A DNA stretch of 64,000 bases from Pontibacter amylolyticus (GCF_014638845.1 NZ_BMFP01000004.1:434001-498000), one strand, 5' to 3'; counted from the first letter of the stretch, positions 47,394 to 57,953 are shown. Numbers and translations are program-made. Notes: generated by a model from the letters alone, not told the origin.

Positions 47394-48893
47394 CTATTCA
47401 CCCATCCACCAAACCGGTACCAGCAAGCCCGCAGGGTAATCCTGCAGTGGTACGTTCTCCGAGTTGCCCTGAATTTCTCCCAGAGCATATGGCCAGCGGA
47501 CAGGAATTCTGGTGACGCCTACCTGCGGGTTCTGGGCAAGTTGGAGCTGAGGGTATCCCGTGCGCCTGTAATCGTTATAGGCCTCATAGGCGTTTCCGAC
47601 CGAAGATGCCCATTTATCCCTGATGAGGATATTCAGTTTGCCCTCAGTAGAACCAGCCGCCTGAAAAGCCGCCACCCTCCTGGTAATGTAAGCTGTCGCG
47701 TCAGCCTCGAAGTTGGCCGGTAAGCTGCCGGCACTCACAAAGCCCCTGATATCGTCGAACTGAGCCTGGAGTGCCTGCCTGAAATACTCAGCCGGGTCGC
47801 CGGGGGTGCCAAGCGTGAGGGCCGCCTCGGCAAGCCAGAAGTTGACCATGGTATGGGTGATGAGGCGCATGGGCGCCGCACCGCCATTTTCTATGGTGCC
47901 GTTCGCAAGCTGCGTGCCGTTGCCGACCACATACACTCCCCAGCGGGACCTGTTAGGACTCGTGAAAGGCACGGATGTAAAGGCACCGTTGTCATAAGTG
48001 ACATAGTTTCCACCGGTTCGGGTGAAGAATACAGGCAGCCTCGGGTCATTCAGGGCCGAGAGCGAGTCGTAGAAGCGCTGGCTCAGGATCATGTCGTTGA
48101 TGCGCGTCTGGTGCTGATACATGTAGATCGGGTTGAACGAGCCGGATGATGAAAAATATCTGATATTGAAATTCTCAGCATTGGAAGAGATCAGGTTCCC
48201 TTCGTTTACCAGCTGTGTAATGGCGCTTGCAGAGTTCGGGTTCGTCTTGCGGCTTTGCAGGTATAGCTTTAGCTTGATCGAGTTGGCTGCCTTGCGCCAT
48301 CTGTCGAGGTTGCCACCGTATACCTGATCCCCAAGTGAGGCAGCCGTAACTGTGGTCTTGTCCAGGTCGGCAAGGCCCTCATCCAGCAACTGCACCACCC
48401 CGGCGTATACCTGCTCCTGCGGATCGTAGACCGGTTTGGGGAATTCCGTAATGTTTAATGCTTGCGAGAAAGGTATATCGCCCCACAGGTCTGTAGCGAC
48501 AAGGTATACATACGCCTGCTGTATACGGGCCATACCTGCGTAATGGAAGTTCCCTTCCTCACGCCCCTGCTGCACGATCTGTTCCAGATCATCCAGTAGT
48601 GTGGCATAGATAGCGTTCCACTCATTGTTTTCCGGAGAGACGTTATACCTGTCGTAAGGATCTGTTTGTGTACCCGTGCCGGCCATTTGCTGCATCCAGA
48701 GCGAAGTGATGATCTGGGCGGTGTTCCCTACAAAGAAGCCTGTGCCTATCTGTGCACCGGGGAGCAGGCTCTGCACCGAGGCGTTTTGCAGGTTGTTCGG
48801 GCTCACATTCACATCCAGGTAATCGTCGCAGGCGCCGGCGATCGCCATTATAAATGCCAACACCATACCTCTTATTATTGTTATCTTTTTCAT
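47394..48893 (-). CDS. SusD/RagB-like outer-membrane lipoprotein (SusD-like_2)
   Basis: 499 residues. Lipoprotein signal ends IAGAC, followed by DDYLDVNVSPNNL, the start of SusD-like_2 proteins (the type that often pairs with peptide or other non-starch SusC partners). Helical repeats follow, and the C-terminus has EAYNDYRRTGYPQL and the RIPVRWPY segment. SusD proteins sit on the cell surface and act as the lid of the SusC channel. It is 18 bases after the SusC gene. The substrate is unknown; no glycoside hydrolase is nearby. Confidence 0.92.
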   Translation of the reverse strand: MKKITIIRGMVLAFIMAIAGACDDYLDVNVSPNNLQNASVQSLLPGAQIGTGFFVGNTAQIITSLWMQQMAGTGTQTDPYDRYNVSPENNEWNAIYATLLDDLEQIVQQGREEGNFHYAGMARIQQAYVYLVATDLWGDIPFSQALNITEFPKPVYDPQEQVYAGVVQLLDEGLADLDKTTVTAASLGDQVYGGNLDRWRKAANSIKLKLYLQSRKTNPNSASAITQLVNEGNLISSNAENFNIRYFSSSGSFNPIYMYQHQTRINDMILSQRFYDSLSALNDPRLPVFFTRTGGNYVTYDNGAFTSVPFTSPNRSRWGVYVVGNGTQLANGTIENGGAAPMRLITHTMVNFWLAEAALTLGTPGDPAEYFRQALQAQFDDIRGFVSAGSLPANFEADATAYITRRVAAFQAAGSTEGKLNILIRDKWASSVGNAYEAYNDYRRTGYPQLQLAQNPQVGVTRIPVRWPYALGEIQGNSENVPLQDYPAGLLVPVWWMGE

Positions 48894-48911
48894 ATGCTTT
48901 GGTGTCTAGAA

Positions 48912-51900
48912 TTAGAATGTGAAACGGAGGTTTACACCGTAGTTTCTAACAGTTGGAGGAGAGTTAAACTCAAAACCCCTGGTGTTGCCGCCGAGTTGGT
49001 TTGACTCTGGGTCGGCATGTGGCAGGTTAGGCGCATAGAAGAAGAGGTTGCGGCCGGAAACAGAGATGCTAGCCGCTCCAAACGGGGTGCGCTCCAGTAT
49101 TTCGGCAGGCAGTTCATACCCCAGGCTTACTTCCCGCACCCTGAACACCGATGCGTCAAACACCGCGAATTCGTTGGCTGCGTTCAGAGCCACCCAATAC
49201 TCCTGAGCAGAGATTTGGGTGGTGTTCGGCCTGGAGGTGCCGTCCGCGTTCAGGACAACGCCCTCAAACATATAGGGGCGCTCTCTGTCTGTTTGTTCTT
49301 CGAGTACTCCGCGCAAACGGGCAATCTGGGTCTGACGGGAGTAGAAGTCGCCTCCGTGTACGTACTGTAGCAGCACGTTCAGGTTAAACCCTTTAAAGCT
49401 GAAGGTGTTGCCCAGGCTACCCCACCAGTCCGCGTTCGGGTCTGCAATGATCTGTGGGTTCTGGTCTACCACCGGCACGCCTGTATTCGGGTTAATGATG
49501 AAGCGACCCTGTTCATCGCGCAGGAAGGCGGATGACTGGATCACACCGAAAGGCTGGCCAGGTATAAGTACCGGGCTGAGTCCTGTGAAGGCACCTGTTC
49601 CGGCACCAGTCAGCAGGGTAAACTGGTTGAGTCCGGGTGCCAGCGATACCACTTTCGACTGAATGTCTGTGAAGTTCACGTTGACATCCCAGCGGAAGCC
49701 GCCCTCAAAAGTAAATGGTGTACCTGTAGCGCTAATCTCCCAGCCTTTGTTCTGGATCTCACCGGCATTCTGGGTGAAAGTGGTAAAACCGGTTGAGCCC
49801 GGTACGTCCACGTTAAAGATCTGGTCGGTGGTTTTGTTGAAGAAGTAGTTGACATCAAACGAAGCCCTTCCGTCAAACAGCCCCAATTCAACACCGGCTT
49901 CGTAGGAAGTGGTGAACTCAGGGTTCAAATCTGGATTGCCCCGCCTGTTACCGCGTGATACTGCTGCCACTGTGCCATTGAATGGGAAACTGATCCCCGC
50001 CACGTTATTGCCGAAAGCTTGGTTTACAAACACCGTGTTGGTCAGGTATATGCCGGCGTCGTTACCAACGCGGGCGTAGCTGCCTCTTAGCTTACCATAG
50101 CTGAGAATAGGGTTGGCTATATCGAAGGCATCTGTGAATACGAAGCCAACGCTGGCGGCAGGATAGAAGTAGCTGTTATTGTCGAGCGCCAGAGTGGATG
50201 ACCAGTCGTTGCGTCCCTGCAACTCCAGGAACAGCCAGTCTCTGTACGATAGGCCGAGCTGTGAATAAACCCCTACCAACCGACGCTGTGTCTCTGTGTT
50301 CGTCGGGAAGATGTTAGTATTGGTGTGGTTAAGCAGGTTGTAGAACTCCGGTGTGATCAGGTCTTCCGCTCTGATGTTTCTGTTGTCCGTTTTAATGGTG
50401 TTGATCTGGTTACCCACCAAGAAGCGCAGATTGATATCCTCGTTCAGGTCTTTGGTGTAGACACCGAATATATCCTGGTTGAACTGACTATAGAAAATGT
50501 CATCATAGATTTGGGAGCCTCGTCGGTTGAGGGCCGTATTACCATTCGAGTTGATCGAACCGAAGGCAATTGCCTCGCGGCGTTTGTCAGAGTACTGGTC
50601 CAGGCCGATGCGGTAGGTAAAAGTCAGGTCCTGGAAGAACTGAGGCTTCCAGTTGACAGTGGCACTGGTGATGGTTCTGTTCACCTCGCTTTCATAGAAG
50701 TTCTCGTTAACGCTCCAGCGTGGGTTGTCGCGGGCAAGCTGCGTGAACAGGGTGGGGGCCTGCTGGCCGGGGCCTATCTTATACGGCACATTGTTGACGT
50801 CGAAGCTTCTGGGTGTGAAAGGAAGGGTGAACCAGGGGCTTGTACCAGAGTTACCTTGCAAAGAGCCCTCCTGCTCCGTATTAGCATAGATGATAGAGGC
50901 GTCGAGTGAGATGCCATACGATAACTCCGCCGTACCGGCAGCACGCAGCGAGAAACGGTCAAGGCCGCTGTTGGGGATGATACCGGACTGGTTGGTGCTG
51001 TTGGCGCTGAAGATATACCGGGTGTTAGCACCCGCGCCGGCTAGTTGCAGACCATTGTCAAAGATGGTGCCCGTCTCGAAAAAGTCTTTCACGTTATCCG
51101 GGTAGGCTCTGTACTCCAGTGTCTCCTGGGGGTTGCCGGGCACGTTGGGCACGGTGGTTATACCTGGCGTGCCAAATCTGGGTCCCCAACTATCGGTCAC
51201 GTTCGGGCTGTAGCGGAAGTTAGTGCCCTGGCCATAGTCGTTCTGGTACTCAGGCAAGCCATACACATTCTGCATGTTGAAAGAGGAGGTGACCGTCACC
51301 TCAAACTTCTTGTTGGCCTCTCCGGCCATCCCTTTCTTGGTGGTGATGATGATCGCGCCGTTCGCCGCTCTGGATCCGTAGAGTGCCGCAGCGGCAGGCC
51401 CTTTCAGCACGGTCATTGATTCGATATCGTTCGGGTTGATGTCAAGGCCACGGTTAGAGTAGGCAGCGCCACCCACGGTAGGGGCGGAGGTAAAGTTGGT
51501 GGAGTTATCGATCGGGATACCATCGACCACAAACAGCGGCTGGTTGTTGCCGGTGGCAGACGAGATACCCCTGATAAACACCTGTGTACCGGCACCGGGC
51601 AGACCGCTCGAGGAGATAATCTCCACACCCGCTACCTTGCCCTGCAAAGCGTTTACCACGTTTGGCTCAGAGCGCTGCGACAACTGATCACCTTCCACAT
51701 TCTGCACGGCATAGCCGAGCGATCGCTCGGTGCGCTCTATACCTACGGCAGTTACTACCACTTCCTGCAACTGTCGTGTGTCCACACTCATGCTAACATT
51801 GATGGTGGTTTCATTGCCAATTTGGCGTGTAACGGTGGTGTAGCCAATAAAGCGGAAAGCAAGCGTGTTAGAGCCTGCCGGCACATTGATGGAGTACTCG

Positions 51901-52076
51901 CCATTGGCTCCTGTAGCGGTACCTACGCTGGTGCCTTGCACCAGTACGGCAACGCCGGGCAGTCCCTGCCCTGTTTCCTGATCTGTTACGGTACCCGTAA
52001 CTGTTCTAGTCTGGGCCATACCCTGCTGAAAAAGGGCTAGAATCAGAATAAAACTTATTAGTAGTAGTTTGTTCAT
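48912..52076 (-). CDS. SusC/RagA family TonB-linked outer-membrane protein
   Basis: 1054 residues. Signal peptide (NKLLLISFILILALFQQGMA), a carboxypeptidase-like regulatory domain (TVTGTVTDQETGQGLPGVAV, about 22-100), a TonB box region VVVTAVG, a plug domain with GKVAGVEIISSSGLPGAGT, and a barrel ending in NYGVNLRFTF. It imports the substrate held by SusD using TonB energy. Its N-terminus is very like the divergent SusC at 53163 although the rest is quite different, so they are paralogues. It leads the three-gene minus-strand unit. Confidence 0.95.
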   Translation of the reverse strand: MNKLLLISFILILALFQQGMAQTRTVTGTVTDQETGQGLPGVAVLVQGTSVGTATGANGEYSINVPAGSNTLAFRFIGYTTVTRQIGNETTINVSMSVDTRQLQEVVVTAVGIERTERSLGYAVQNVEGDQLSQRSEPNVVNALQGKVAGVEIISSSGLPGAGTQVFIRGISSATGNNQPLFVVDGIPIDNSTNFTSAPTVGGAAYSNRGLDINPNDIESMTVLKGPAAAALYGSRAANGAIIITTKKGMAGEANKKFEVTVTSSFNMQNVYGLPEYQNDYGQGTNFRYSPNVTDSWGPRFGTPGITTVPNVPGNPQETLEYRAYPDNVKDFFETGTIFDNGLQLAGAGANTRYIFSANSTNQSGIIPNSGLDRFSLRAAGTAELSYGISLDASIIYANTEQEGSLQGNSGTSPWFTLPFTPRSFDVNNVPYKIGPGQQAPTLFTQLARDNPRWSVNENFYESEVNRTITSATVNWKPQFFQDLTFTYRIGLDQYSDKRREAIAFGSINSNGNTALNRRGSQIYDDIFYSQFNQDIFGVYTKDLNEDINLRFLVGNQINTIKTDNRNIRAEDLITPEFYNLLNHTNTNIFPTNTETQRRLVGVYSQLGLSYRDWLFLELQGRNDWSSTLALDNNSYFYPAASVGFVFTDAFDIANPILSYGKLRGSYARVGNDAGIYLTNTVFVNQAFGNNVAGISFPFNGTVAAVSRGNRRGNPDLNPEFTTSYEAGVELGLFDGRASFDVNYFFNKTTDQIFNVDVPGSTGFTTFTQNAGEIQNKGWEISATGTPFTFEGGFRWDVNVNFTDIQSKVVSLAPGLNQFTLLTGAGTGAFTGLSPVLIPGQPFGVIQSSAFLRDEQGRFIINPNTGVPVVDQNPQIIADPNADWWGSLGNTFSFKGFNLNVLLQYVHGGDFYSRQTQIARLRGVLEEQTDRERPYMFEGVVLNADGTSRPNTTQISAQEYWVALNAANEFAVFDASVFRVREVSLGYELPAEILERTPFGAASISVSGRNLFFYAPNLPHADPESNQLGGNTRGFEFNSPPTVRNYGVNLRFTF

Positions 52077-53162
52077 GTTCCCAAAATGTTTTTTGGCTTC
52101 ATAAAGTGTGTTAAATCAGTCTGGAAAAGTGCCATGCGGTAGAGCACTTACTGGGGGGGTAGTAAGAAGAGCATTTTGGAAGTTGACGCTATCCGGTCAA
52201 TCAAAAGCCCAGCATTAATAATGCGAATGTATCTATATTTTAATGATAAAGTTATATTACTTAATCATAACATTATACGTGTTAAATTCCAATTAGAGGT
52301 TGATTAATAGTATTTTAACTAAAAAAATATGCTATTATATCGAGTTCTGTTTATTTGTATATTTAAATTTTAGGATTTCGAACGGCGTAAGTGTGGCTTT
52401 GATAGGAAAGTGTGGATGAAAAACGGTATAACCTTCGGGAGAGGTGGAAGGAATCCTGTAAAGTGTATGCATCGCCTACAAAATAACATCGTGCACCCTT
52501 ATGACAGGTATAAGTCGGTTAGGATTTTCTGCTCACCGCTGGGGAAAAAGGATAGGCGGAATAAGTTTGGCAGCAACCGTAGTGGAGGCACCCCAGCATA
52601 CGTGGTACAGGGACACTCCACTTCCCTAGCCGGATAAAACTTTCCCCGCACGAGAGGGTGCTTTGCATAAAAATCCGGTAAGTGTTATAACATTGTATTA
52701 GAGTGACTTATGAATACCGGGTATTTGATTATTTTATTGGTATTGTGATTATATTGAGGGCGATTGAAATATTAATATATAAAATATTTTGATAGTCAGA
52801 TAGTTATGTTTTTGATAAGACGTTTGGAGTGCTGTCTGATTTGGAATAACACAAGATAGATTCTTAAACAACTGGGAAATACAGAGATAGCCGCTAAGAA
52901 TTTTAATTTTGAGTTTTGTATATATTAGAAAATTATGCTTAGTTTGGAGCAATCAAATAGTGTAAAAAGTTTATTTAAATGCTAAATAGGCTTGTTTTAT
53001 TCCTATTCACTTGCTGGCATAAACATCGTGTTTCGGTTTTCAGAAGACCGTTGAGAGGCTTTCTGTTTATTTGCTGGCATTTTAACTAAGCTTATTGTAA
53101 ATCTTACTTATTAAACCTTAAACCTTAACTACTATTTATCTTTCAACTCAATTAACAGACCA
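52077..53162. other. AT-rich divergent spacer between two SusC/D loci
   Basis: 1086 bases without a convincing gene. The parts nearest each susC gene are AT-rich and must hold both promoters; I found no exact TAnnTTTG box, only a TAACTTTA near-match about 170 bases ahead of the left susC. The middle (about 52400-52680) is richer in GC and contains an AGTGGAG/CTCCACT pair. A reading frame at 52410-52637 has no protein-like character. The middle could be a remnant or an RNA; I cannot say. Confidence 0.6.
53011..53080 (+). repeat. TTGCTGGCAT direct repeat, 60 bases apart
   Basis: TTGCTGGCAT occurs at 53011-53020 and again at 53071-53080, exactly 60 bases apart and 82 bases before the right susC. 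Spacing near six helical turns would put both on one face of the DNA. It is a possible binding site for a regulator; none is encoded nearby. Confidence 0.35.
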
Positions 53163-56100
53163 ATGAAAAAACTACTACTATTGAGTTTTGCGCTGGTGTT
53201 CGCCCTGCTTCAGCAGGCAGTGGCGCAGGGCAGAACTGTTACGGGTACTGTAACAGACCAGTCGACTGGCCAAGGCCTTCCTGGTGTGGCAGTGCTTGTA
53301 AAGGGCACTAGCTCCGGTACAGCGACCGGTGCAGACGGTACTTATTCTATTAATGTGCCGGCAGACGGAAACACGCTTGTGTTCCGCTTCCTCGGTTACA
53401 AGACTACTGAGCGTGCTATCGGAACAGCATCTGCTGTTAACGTGGCTCTTGAAATCGACCAGAGACAACTTGATGAAGTTGTGGTGGTAGGTTACGGTAC
53501 ACAGCTTAAGAAAGATGTTACCAGTTCTATCGCCAAGGTAAAGGGAGACGAAATTGCCAACCTGGCAACTCCAAGCTTTGACCAGCAGTTAGCAGGTCGC
53601 GCGTCCGGTGTAGTTGTGCAGCAGCCTTCTGGTATCCTGGGAGCTCCTCCTGTGATCCGTATCCGTGGTACTAACTCTATTTCTGGAAGCAACTCTCCGC
53701 TTGTTGTAATTGACGGTATACCAGTTCTGACAGGCAACGTAGGTGCATATGCATCTTCTAACGCCCTTGCTGACATTAACCCGAACGACATCGAGTCTTT
53801 CGAGATTCTGAAAGACGGTGCAGCTACAGCGATTTACGGTTCACGTGCTTCTAACGGCGTTATATTGGTTACTACCAAGAAAGGTAAGCAAGGCCAGATG
53901 AAGGTGAACTACGATATGTATACTGGCTGGGCTAACCCAATAAAGTTGCATGACCTTTTGAATGCAGAGCAGTTTGTTGAAATTGCAAACGAAAAGTATA
54001 CTAACGCAGGTAACGCTCCGCAGGCATTTATGGATGCGAATGGTACCAATACTGACTGGAATGACTACGTTTATAGAACAGGTTTCCAGCAGAACCACAC
54101 GATCTCTGCCACCGCAGGTACCGAAAGAAGCAAGTATTACTTCTCTCTGGGTTATTCAGATCAGGAAGGTATAGCTGTAGCGAACGACCTAAAGCGTTAT
54201 ACACTACGCGCCAACCTGGATCAGAAAGTAACTGACCGTATCAATTTTGGTGTGAATGCAGGTCTATCTTACCAGCAAAACAATGGTGTGTCAACAGGTT
54301 CTAACAGCTTAAGTGGTAACACGTTTGCTGTGATCCGTATGTTGCCAAACGTGTCTGTGTATGATCCGGCTGACCCAACTGGTTACAACCTGGATGATAA
54401 GAACCCGGCTGCTCTGGGCAGAGGCGCTAACCTGATCCACATCAACAACAACACGCCTAACATTCTTTTCAGCTTAGACAATAACATCCGTAAGTCTACA
54501 ACTTACCGTGCGAGCGGTAACACTTTCTTAGACTTTAAGATTATTAATGGTCTGAATTTCAGAACTGTATTAGGTGTTGACCTTTCCCTGCAGGATGACT
54601 ACGGCTATATGGATCCACGCCACGGCGATGGCAGAGGCCTGAATGGTTATATCGACCAGATCTATTCTCCATACACTACCTGGAACTGGCAGAACATCTT
54701 ATCTTATAACAAGTCATTCAATGACGTACATAACTTTGATGTAACAGCTGTTGCGGAATACAACAAGACGAAGACTTCTTTCTTCAACGCATTTGGCTCC
54801 GGTATTTCTGACCGCTTGTTCAGAGAGAATATGGTAACCGGTACACTGGCAAATAAAGACATCTCTGGTGGCATCGGCGAAAGTGGTCTTTCTTCTTACT
54901 TAGGCCGTTTGAACTACAACTACAAAGGAAAATACTATGTAGGTGGCTCACTCAGAGCGGATGGTCTTTCAAAGCTTTCTCCGGATAACCGTTGGGGTTA
55001 TTTCCCTGGGGTTTCTGCCGCATGGCGTATATCTGAAGAAGAATTCTTCAAGAACTCAAGCGCTCTTAGCGTAATCACTGACTTCAGATTAAGAGGTAGC
55101 TACGCAGAAGTGGGTAACTCTTCTATTGTAGGTGGTAACTATCCATACCTGGGCTCTTTCGCTCCTCGTCCTTACGGTGGTTTGAGCGGTATAGCATTCA
55201 GCAACACCGGTAACGGTGACCTGAAGTGGGAAACGCAGGAAATCATTGACTTCGGTGCAGACTTTGGCCTGTTCAACGGTCGCCTGAACTTGGAAGTTGC
55301 TTACTGGCAGAAGAATAACAAGGACATGGTATTGGGTGCTCCAACACCTCCTTCACTTGGCTTGCCAGGCAACCTAATCTACCGTAACATTGGTACGATG
55401 AAGAATGATGGTATCGAGGTATCTTTGGGCGGTGCAGTGATAGAAAAGTCTAACTTCTCGTGGAATGCAAACCTAAACTTCTCTACTCAGAATAACGAAA
55501 TCACAGCTCTTGTAGATGATCAGGATCAGGTATTCGACTACACCATACACAGAATCGGTGAGTCTTTCAACTCCCTTTACGGATTCATCTACGAAGGTGT
55601 AAACGTTGCCAACGGTAACCCTATCTATAGAAAGAAAGATGGAAGCCTGGTACAGGCAAGCCTTCAGACCGGAGTATCTGGCTACAAAGTGTACGATCCT
55701 GCCAATCCTAATGATATTTCAAAAGCTTCTACGCTTACCAATGACGATAAAGTGATCTTAGGAAGTGCTTTACCAAAGTGGTTTGGTGGTTTCGATAACA
55801 ACTTTAAGTATGGTGACTTTGACATGAACGTGTTCTTCCGCTTCTCTGGTGGTAACAAGATCATGAACCGTACACGTCAGGATTTGTTGAACCAGACTTT
55901 TGAGAACAACGGTACTGAAATTCTTGGAAGATGGCAGAGCCCGGACAACCCAGGTGATGGTGTTACTCCTCGCTTGTACCAGGGAAGAGGTGCAGCTGCA
56001 AACAACGACGGACAGACTTCAACTCGCTTTGTTGAGAAAGGTGATTTCTTGAAACTGAGCAATATCGCTATCGGATATACACTACCGAAGTCTCTTTCAG

Positions 56101-56267
56101 GCAAAATCAATGTAGAGCGCCTAAGAGTGTATGGACAGCTTCAGAACGCATTCACAGTTACTGGTTACAAAGGATTAGATCCTGAGATCTTTACTTCTAC
56201 TGGTGTTGACTTTAATGGTAACCCTCAGCAGCGTGTTGTTTCTGTAGGTCTGAACCTAGGATTTTAA
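53163..56267 (+). CDS. SusC/RagA family TonB-linked outer-membrane protein
   Basis: 1034 residues. Signal peptide (KKLLLLSFALVFALLQQAVA), carboxypeptidase-like domain starting TVTGTVTDQSTGQGLPGVAV, TonB box VVVVGYGTQLKKD, plug with AGRASGVVVQQPSGILG, and a barrel ending GNPQQRVVSVGLNLGF. Imports an unknown substrate with the SusD protein downstream (23-base gap). The gene has lower GC and more GGT, TCT and AAC codons than its surroundings, as in very highly expressed genes, and only one exact octamer motif. Confidence 0.95.
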   Translation: MKKLLLLSFALVFALLQQAVAQGRTVTGTVTDQSTGQGLPGVAVLVKGTSSGTATGADGTYSINVPADGNTLVFRFLGYKTTERAIGTASAVNVALEIDQRQLDEVVVVGYGTQLKKDVTSSIAKVKGDEIANLATPSFDQQLAGRASGVVVQQPSGILGAPPVIRIRGTNSISGSNSPLVVIDGIPVLTGNVGAYASSNALADINPNDIESFEILKDGAATAIYGSRASNGVILVTTKKGKQGQMKVNYDMYTGWANPIKLHDLLNAEQFVEIANEKYTNAGNAPQAFMDANGTNTDWNDYVYRTGFQQNHTISATAGTERSKYYFSLGYSDQEGIAVANDLKRYTLRANLDQKVTDRINFGVNAGLSYQQNNGVSTGSNSLSGNTFAVIRMLPNVSVYDPADPTGYNLDDKNPAALGRGANLIHINNNTPNILFSLDNNIRKSTTYRASGNTFLDFKIINGLNFRTVLGVDLSLQDDYGYMDPRHGDGRGLNGYIDQIYSPYTTWNWQNILSYNKSFNDVHNFDVTAVAEYNKTKTSFFNAFGSGISDRLFRENMVTGTLANKDISGGIGESGLSSYLGRLNYNYKGKYYVGGSLRADGLSKLSPDNRWGYFPGVSAAWRISEEEFFKNSSALSVITDFRLRGSYAEVGNSSIVGGNYPYLGSFAPRPYGGLSGIAFSNTGNGDLKWETQEIIDFGADFGLFNGRLNLEVAYWQKNNKDMVLGAPTPPSLGLPGNLIYRNIGTMKNDGIEVSLGGAVIEKSNFSWNANLNFSTQNNEITALVDDQDQVFDYTIHRIGESFNSLYGFIYEGVNVANGNPIYRKKDGSLVQASLQTGVSGYKVYDPANPNDISKASTLTNDDKVILGSALPKWFGGFDNNFKYGDFDMNVFFRFSGGNKIMNRTRQDLLNQTFENNGTEILGRWQSPDNPGDGVTPRLYQGRGAAANNDGQTSTRFVEKGDFLKLSNIAIGYTLPKSLSGKINVERLRVYGQLQNAFTVTGYKGLDPEIFTSTGVDFNGNPQQRVVSVGLNLGF

Positions 56268-56289
56268 TTAATATTAAATTATTGATACA

Positions 56290-57897
56290 ATGGAAAATAG
56301 AAATTTTCTTAAAAATAAATTGAGGCTGGTACTTATGGCTCCTGCGTTAGCACTGGCAGTTATGATGACCTCCTGCGAAAAGGAAACAATTGACCTGCTT
56401 CCTAAGGACAGAATTACCGAAGCGAGTGCATTCCAGGATCCTGAAAGAATTCAGCTGGCTATGCTGGGTGTTTATGATGCTGCACAGACTGGATTTTATT
56501 CCGGCGCTCAGCGTGGATATCCTTTTGGTGCTGCATCTACCTCACAGGCGGATATGAGGGGAGAGGACATGCTGAACGTGGCGGCCTTCTACGCCTTTAC
56601 GTATGAGAGTACTTTTAACCCTACCACTTCACTTAACAACGTGTACATGTGGGAGACATTATATGGCATGATCAACAAGGCCAATATAATGATCGAGGGT
56701 GTGAAAACTGCCGCTGCAGCAGGAGTTATCACGCAAGAGCAGGCCAACTCGTACGAAGGAGAAGCAAGATTCCTGCGTGCACTGGCTCATCATGAACTGT
56801 TAATACATTTTGCGAGACCTTATAACGAGACGGCTGACGCATCTCACAGGGGAGTTCCTTACAGAAGAACAGCGATTAACGATCCTGCAAGTGTTGATGA
56901 AGCTAAAGCTTTGGGCAGACACTCCGTTAAGGAAAGTTATGCCTTCTTGTTAGAAGACCTGGACTTTGCTGAGAATAACATTACAATTAATCAGCTTACC
57001 AGAGCGTCAAAAGGTGCAGCCATAGCTTTTAAAACCAGAGTAAGGCTGCACATGAGAGACTGGAACGGTGTTATTTCAGAAGCTAATAAGATTGTTTCTG
57101 GAACTGAGACCTTCACCAGCCCTGTAGGAGGTTATGCTTTAACAGCTACACCTGACGGCCCATTTGTCGGTAACAAGGGAAATAAGGAGTCTATATTCTC
57201 TATCCTGAATTCTACGGATGATAACCCTGGTACAAATGCTGCTCTGCCAGTTATGTACTCTGGTGCGAATCGTGGACTTGTTGCTATCAGTCCAGTAATA
57301 TGGAACCAGCCTTTCTGGCCTGTACAGGATTTGAGGAGAACTACACTAGCCGGTGATTTCTATGGTGGTGAGAAATATACTACTAAGTATAAAGATCTGA
57401 CAGGCTGGTCAGACAATACACCAATCATCCGTTATGCTGAAGTACTCCTGAACCTTTCAGAGGCAATTGCAAGAACAGAGGGTGTAACTGACAAATCACT
57501 AGCTCTATTGAATAGCGTGCGTGGCAGAGCGACTTCTGAAGTGTATGTGAGATCAGGTGCTTCTGCGCCTTATCTGAACATCAGCAGCGCAAATGACCTC
57601 CTGCAGGCTATCATGAATGAGCGTAGAATTGAGTTCCTGGCAGAAGGTATGCGTTGGAGAGACATCCATAGAACTGCTAAGAATGGTGAGTTCGGTGTAA
57701 CTGGTGTTCCTGCTAAAGTAGCATACGGTGCGGTTAAAACTACTGACTGGGTTGCAGCCAGTGGTCAATTGAGACCTGCTCTGTTCACCAGTATACCTGC
57801 TATACCTTATGCAGATGACCGCTTCCTGTGGCCAATACCAACTTCTGAAATCACTACTAACCCGGTTCTAGCCGATCAGCAGAACCCTGGTTTCTAG
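56290..57897 (+). CDS. SusD/RagB family nutrient-binding lipoprotein
   Basis: 535 residues. Lipoprotein signal ends VMMTSC, followed by EKETIDLLPKDRITEASAFQ, the typical SusD N-terminal domain, with TPR helices and the C-terminal RagB segment with MNERRIEFLAEGMRWRDIHR and RFLWPIPTSEI. Anchored at the cell surface as partner of the SusC above. The substrate cannot be told; there is no enzyme gene in the unit. A strong terminator follows. Confidence 0.95.
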   Translation: MENRNFLKNKLRLVLMAPALALAVMMTSCEKETIDLLPKDRITEASAFQDPERIQLAMLGVYDAAQTGFYSGAQRGYPFGAASTSQADMRGEDMLNVAAFYAFTYESTFNPTTSLNNVYMWETLYGMINKANIMIEGVKTAAAAGVITQEQANSYEGEARFLRALAHHELLIHFARPYNETADASHRGVPYRRTAINDPASVDEAKALGRHSVKESYAFLLEDLDFAENNITINQLTRASKGAAIAFKTRVRLHMRDWNGVISEANKIVSGTETFTSPVGGYALTATPDGPFVGNKGNKESIFSILNSTDDNPGTNAALPVMYSGANRGLVAISPVIWNQPFWPVQDLRRTTLAGDFYGGEKYTTKYKDLTGWSDNTPIIRYAEVLLNLSEAIARTEGVTDKSLALLNSVRGRATSEVYVRSGASAPYLNISSANDLLQAIMNERRIEFLAEGMRWRDIHRTAKNGEFGVTGVPAKVAYGAVKTTDWVAASGQLRPALFTSIPAIPYADDRFLWPIPTSEITTNPVLADQQNPGF

Positions 57898-57918
57898 TCC
57901 GGAGGGAAAATAAATAGT

Positions 57919-57953
57919 AAAAAGCCTGCCAATGCTACATTGGCAGGCTTTTT
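57919..57953 (+). terminator. Terminator after the right SusD gene
   Basis: A perfect 16-bp stem (57919-57934 with 57938-57953), AAAAAGCCTGCCAATG, with a 3-base loop and a T run. It ends the SusC/D unit. Confidence 0.92.

Noticed and set aside
52410..52637. 75-codon frame in the spacer between SusC loci
   Set aside because: Composition is not protein-like, it has no plausible signal or domain and no homologous look; I treat the area as non-coding.
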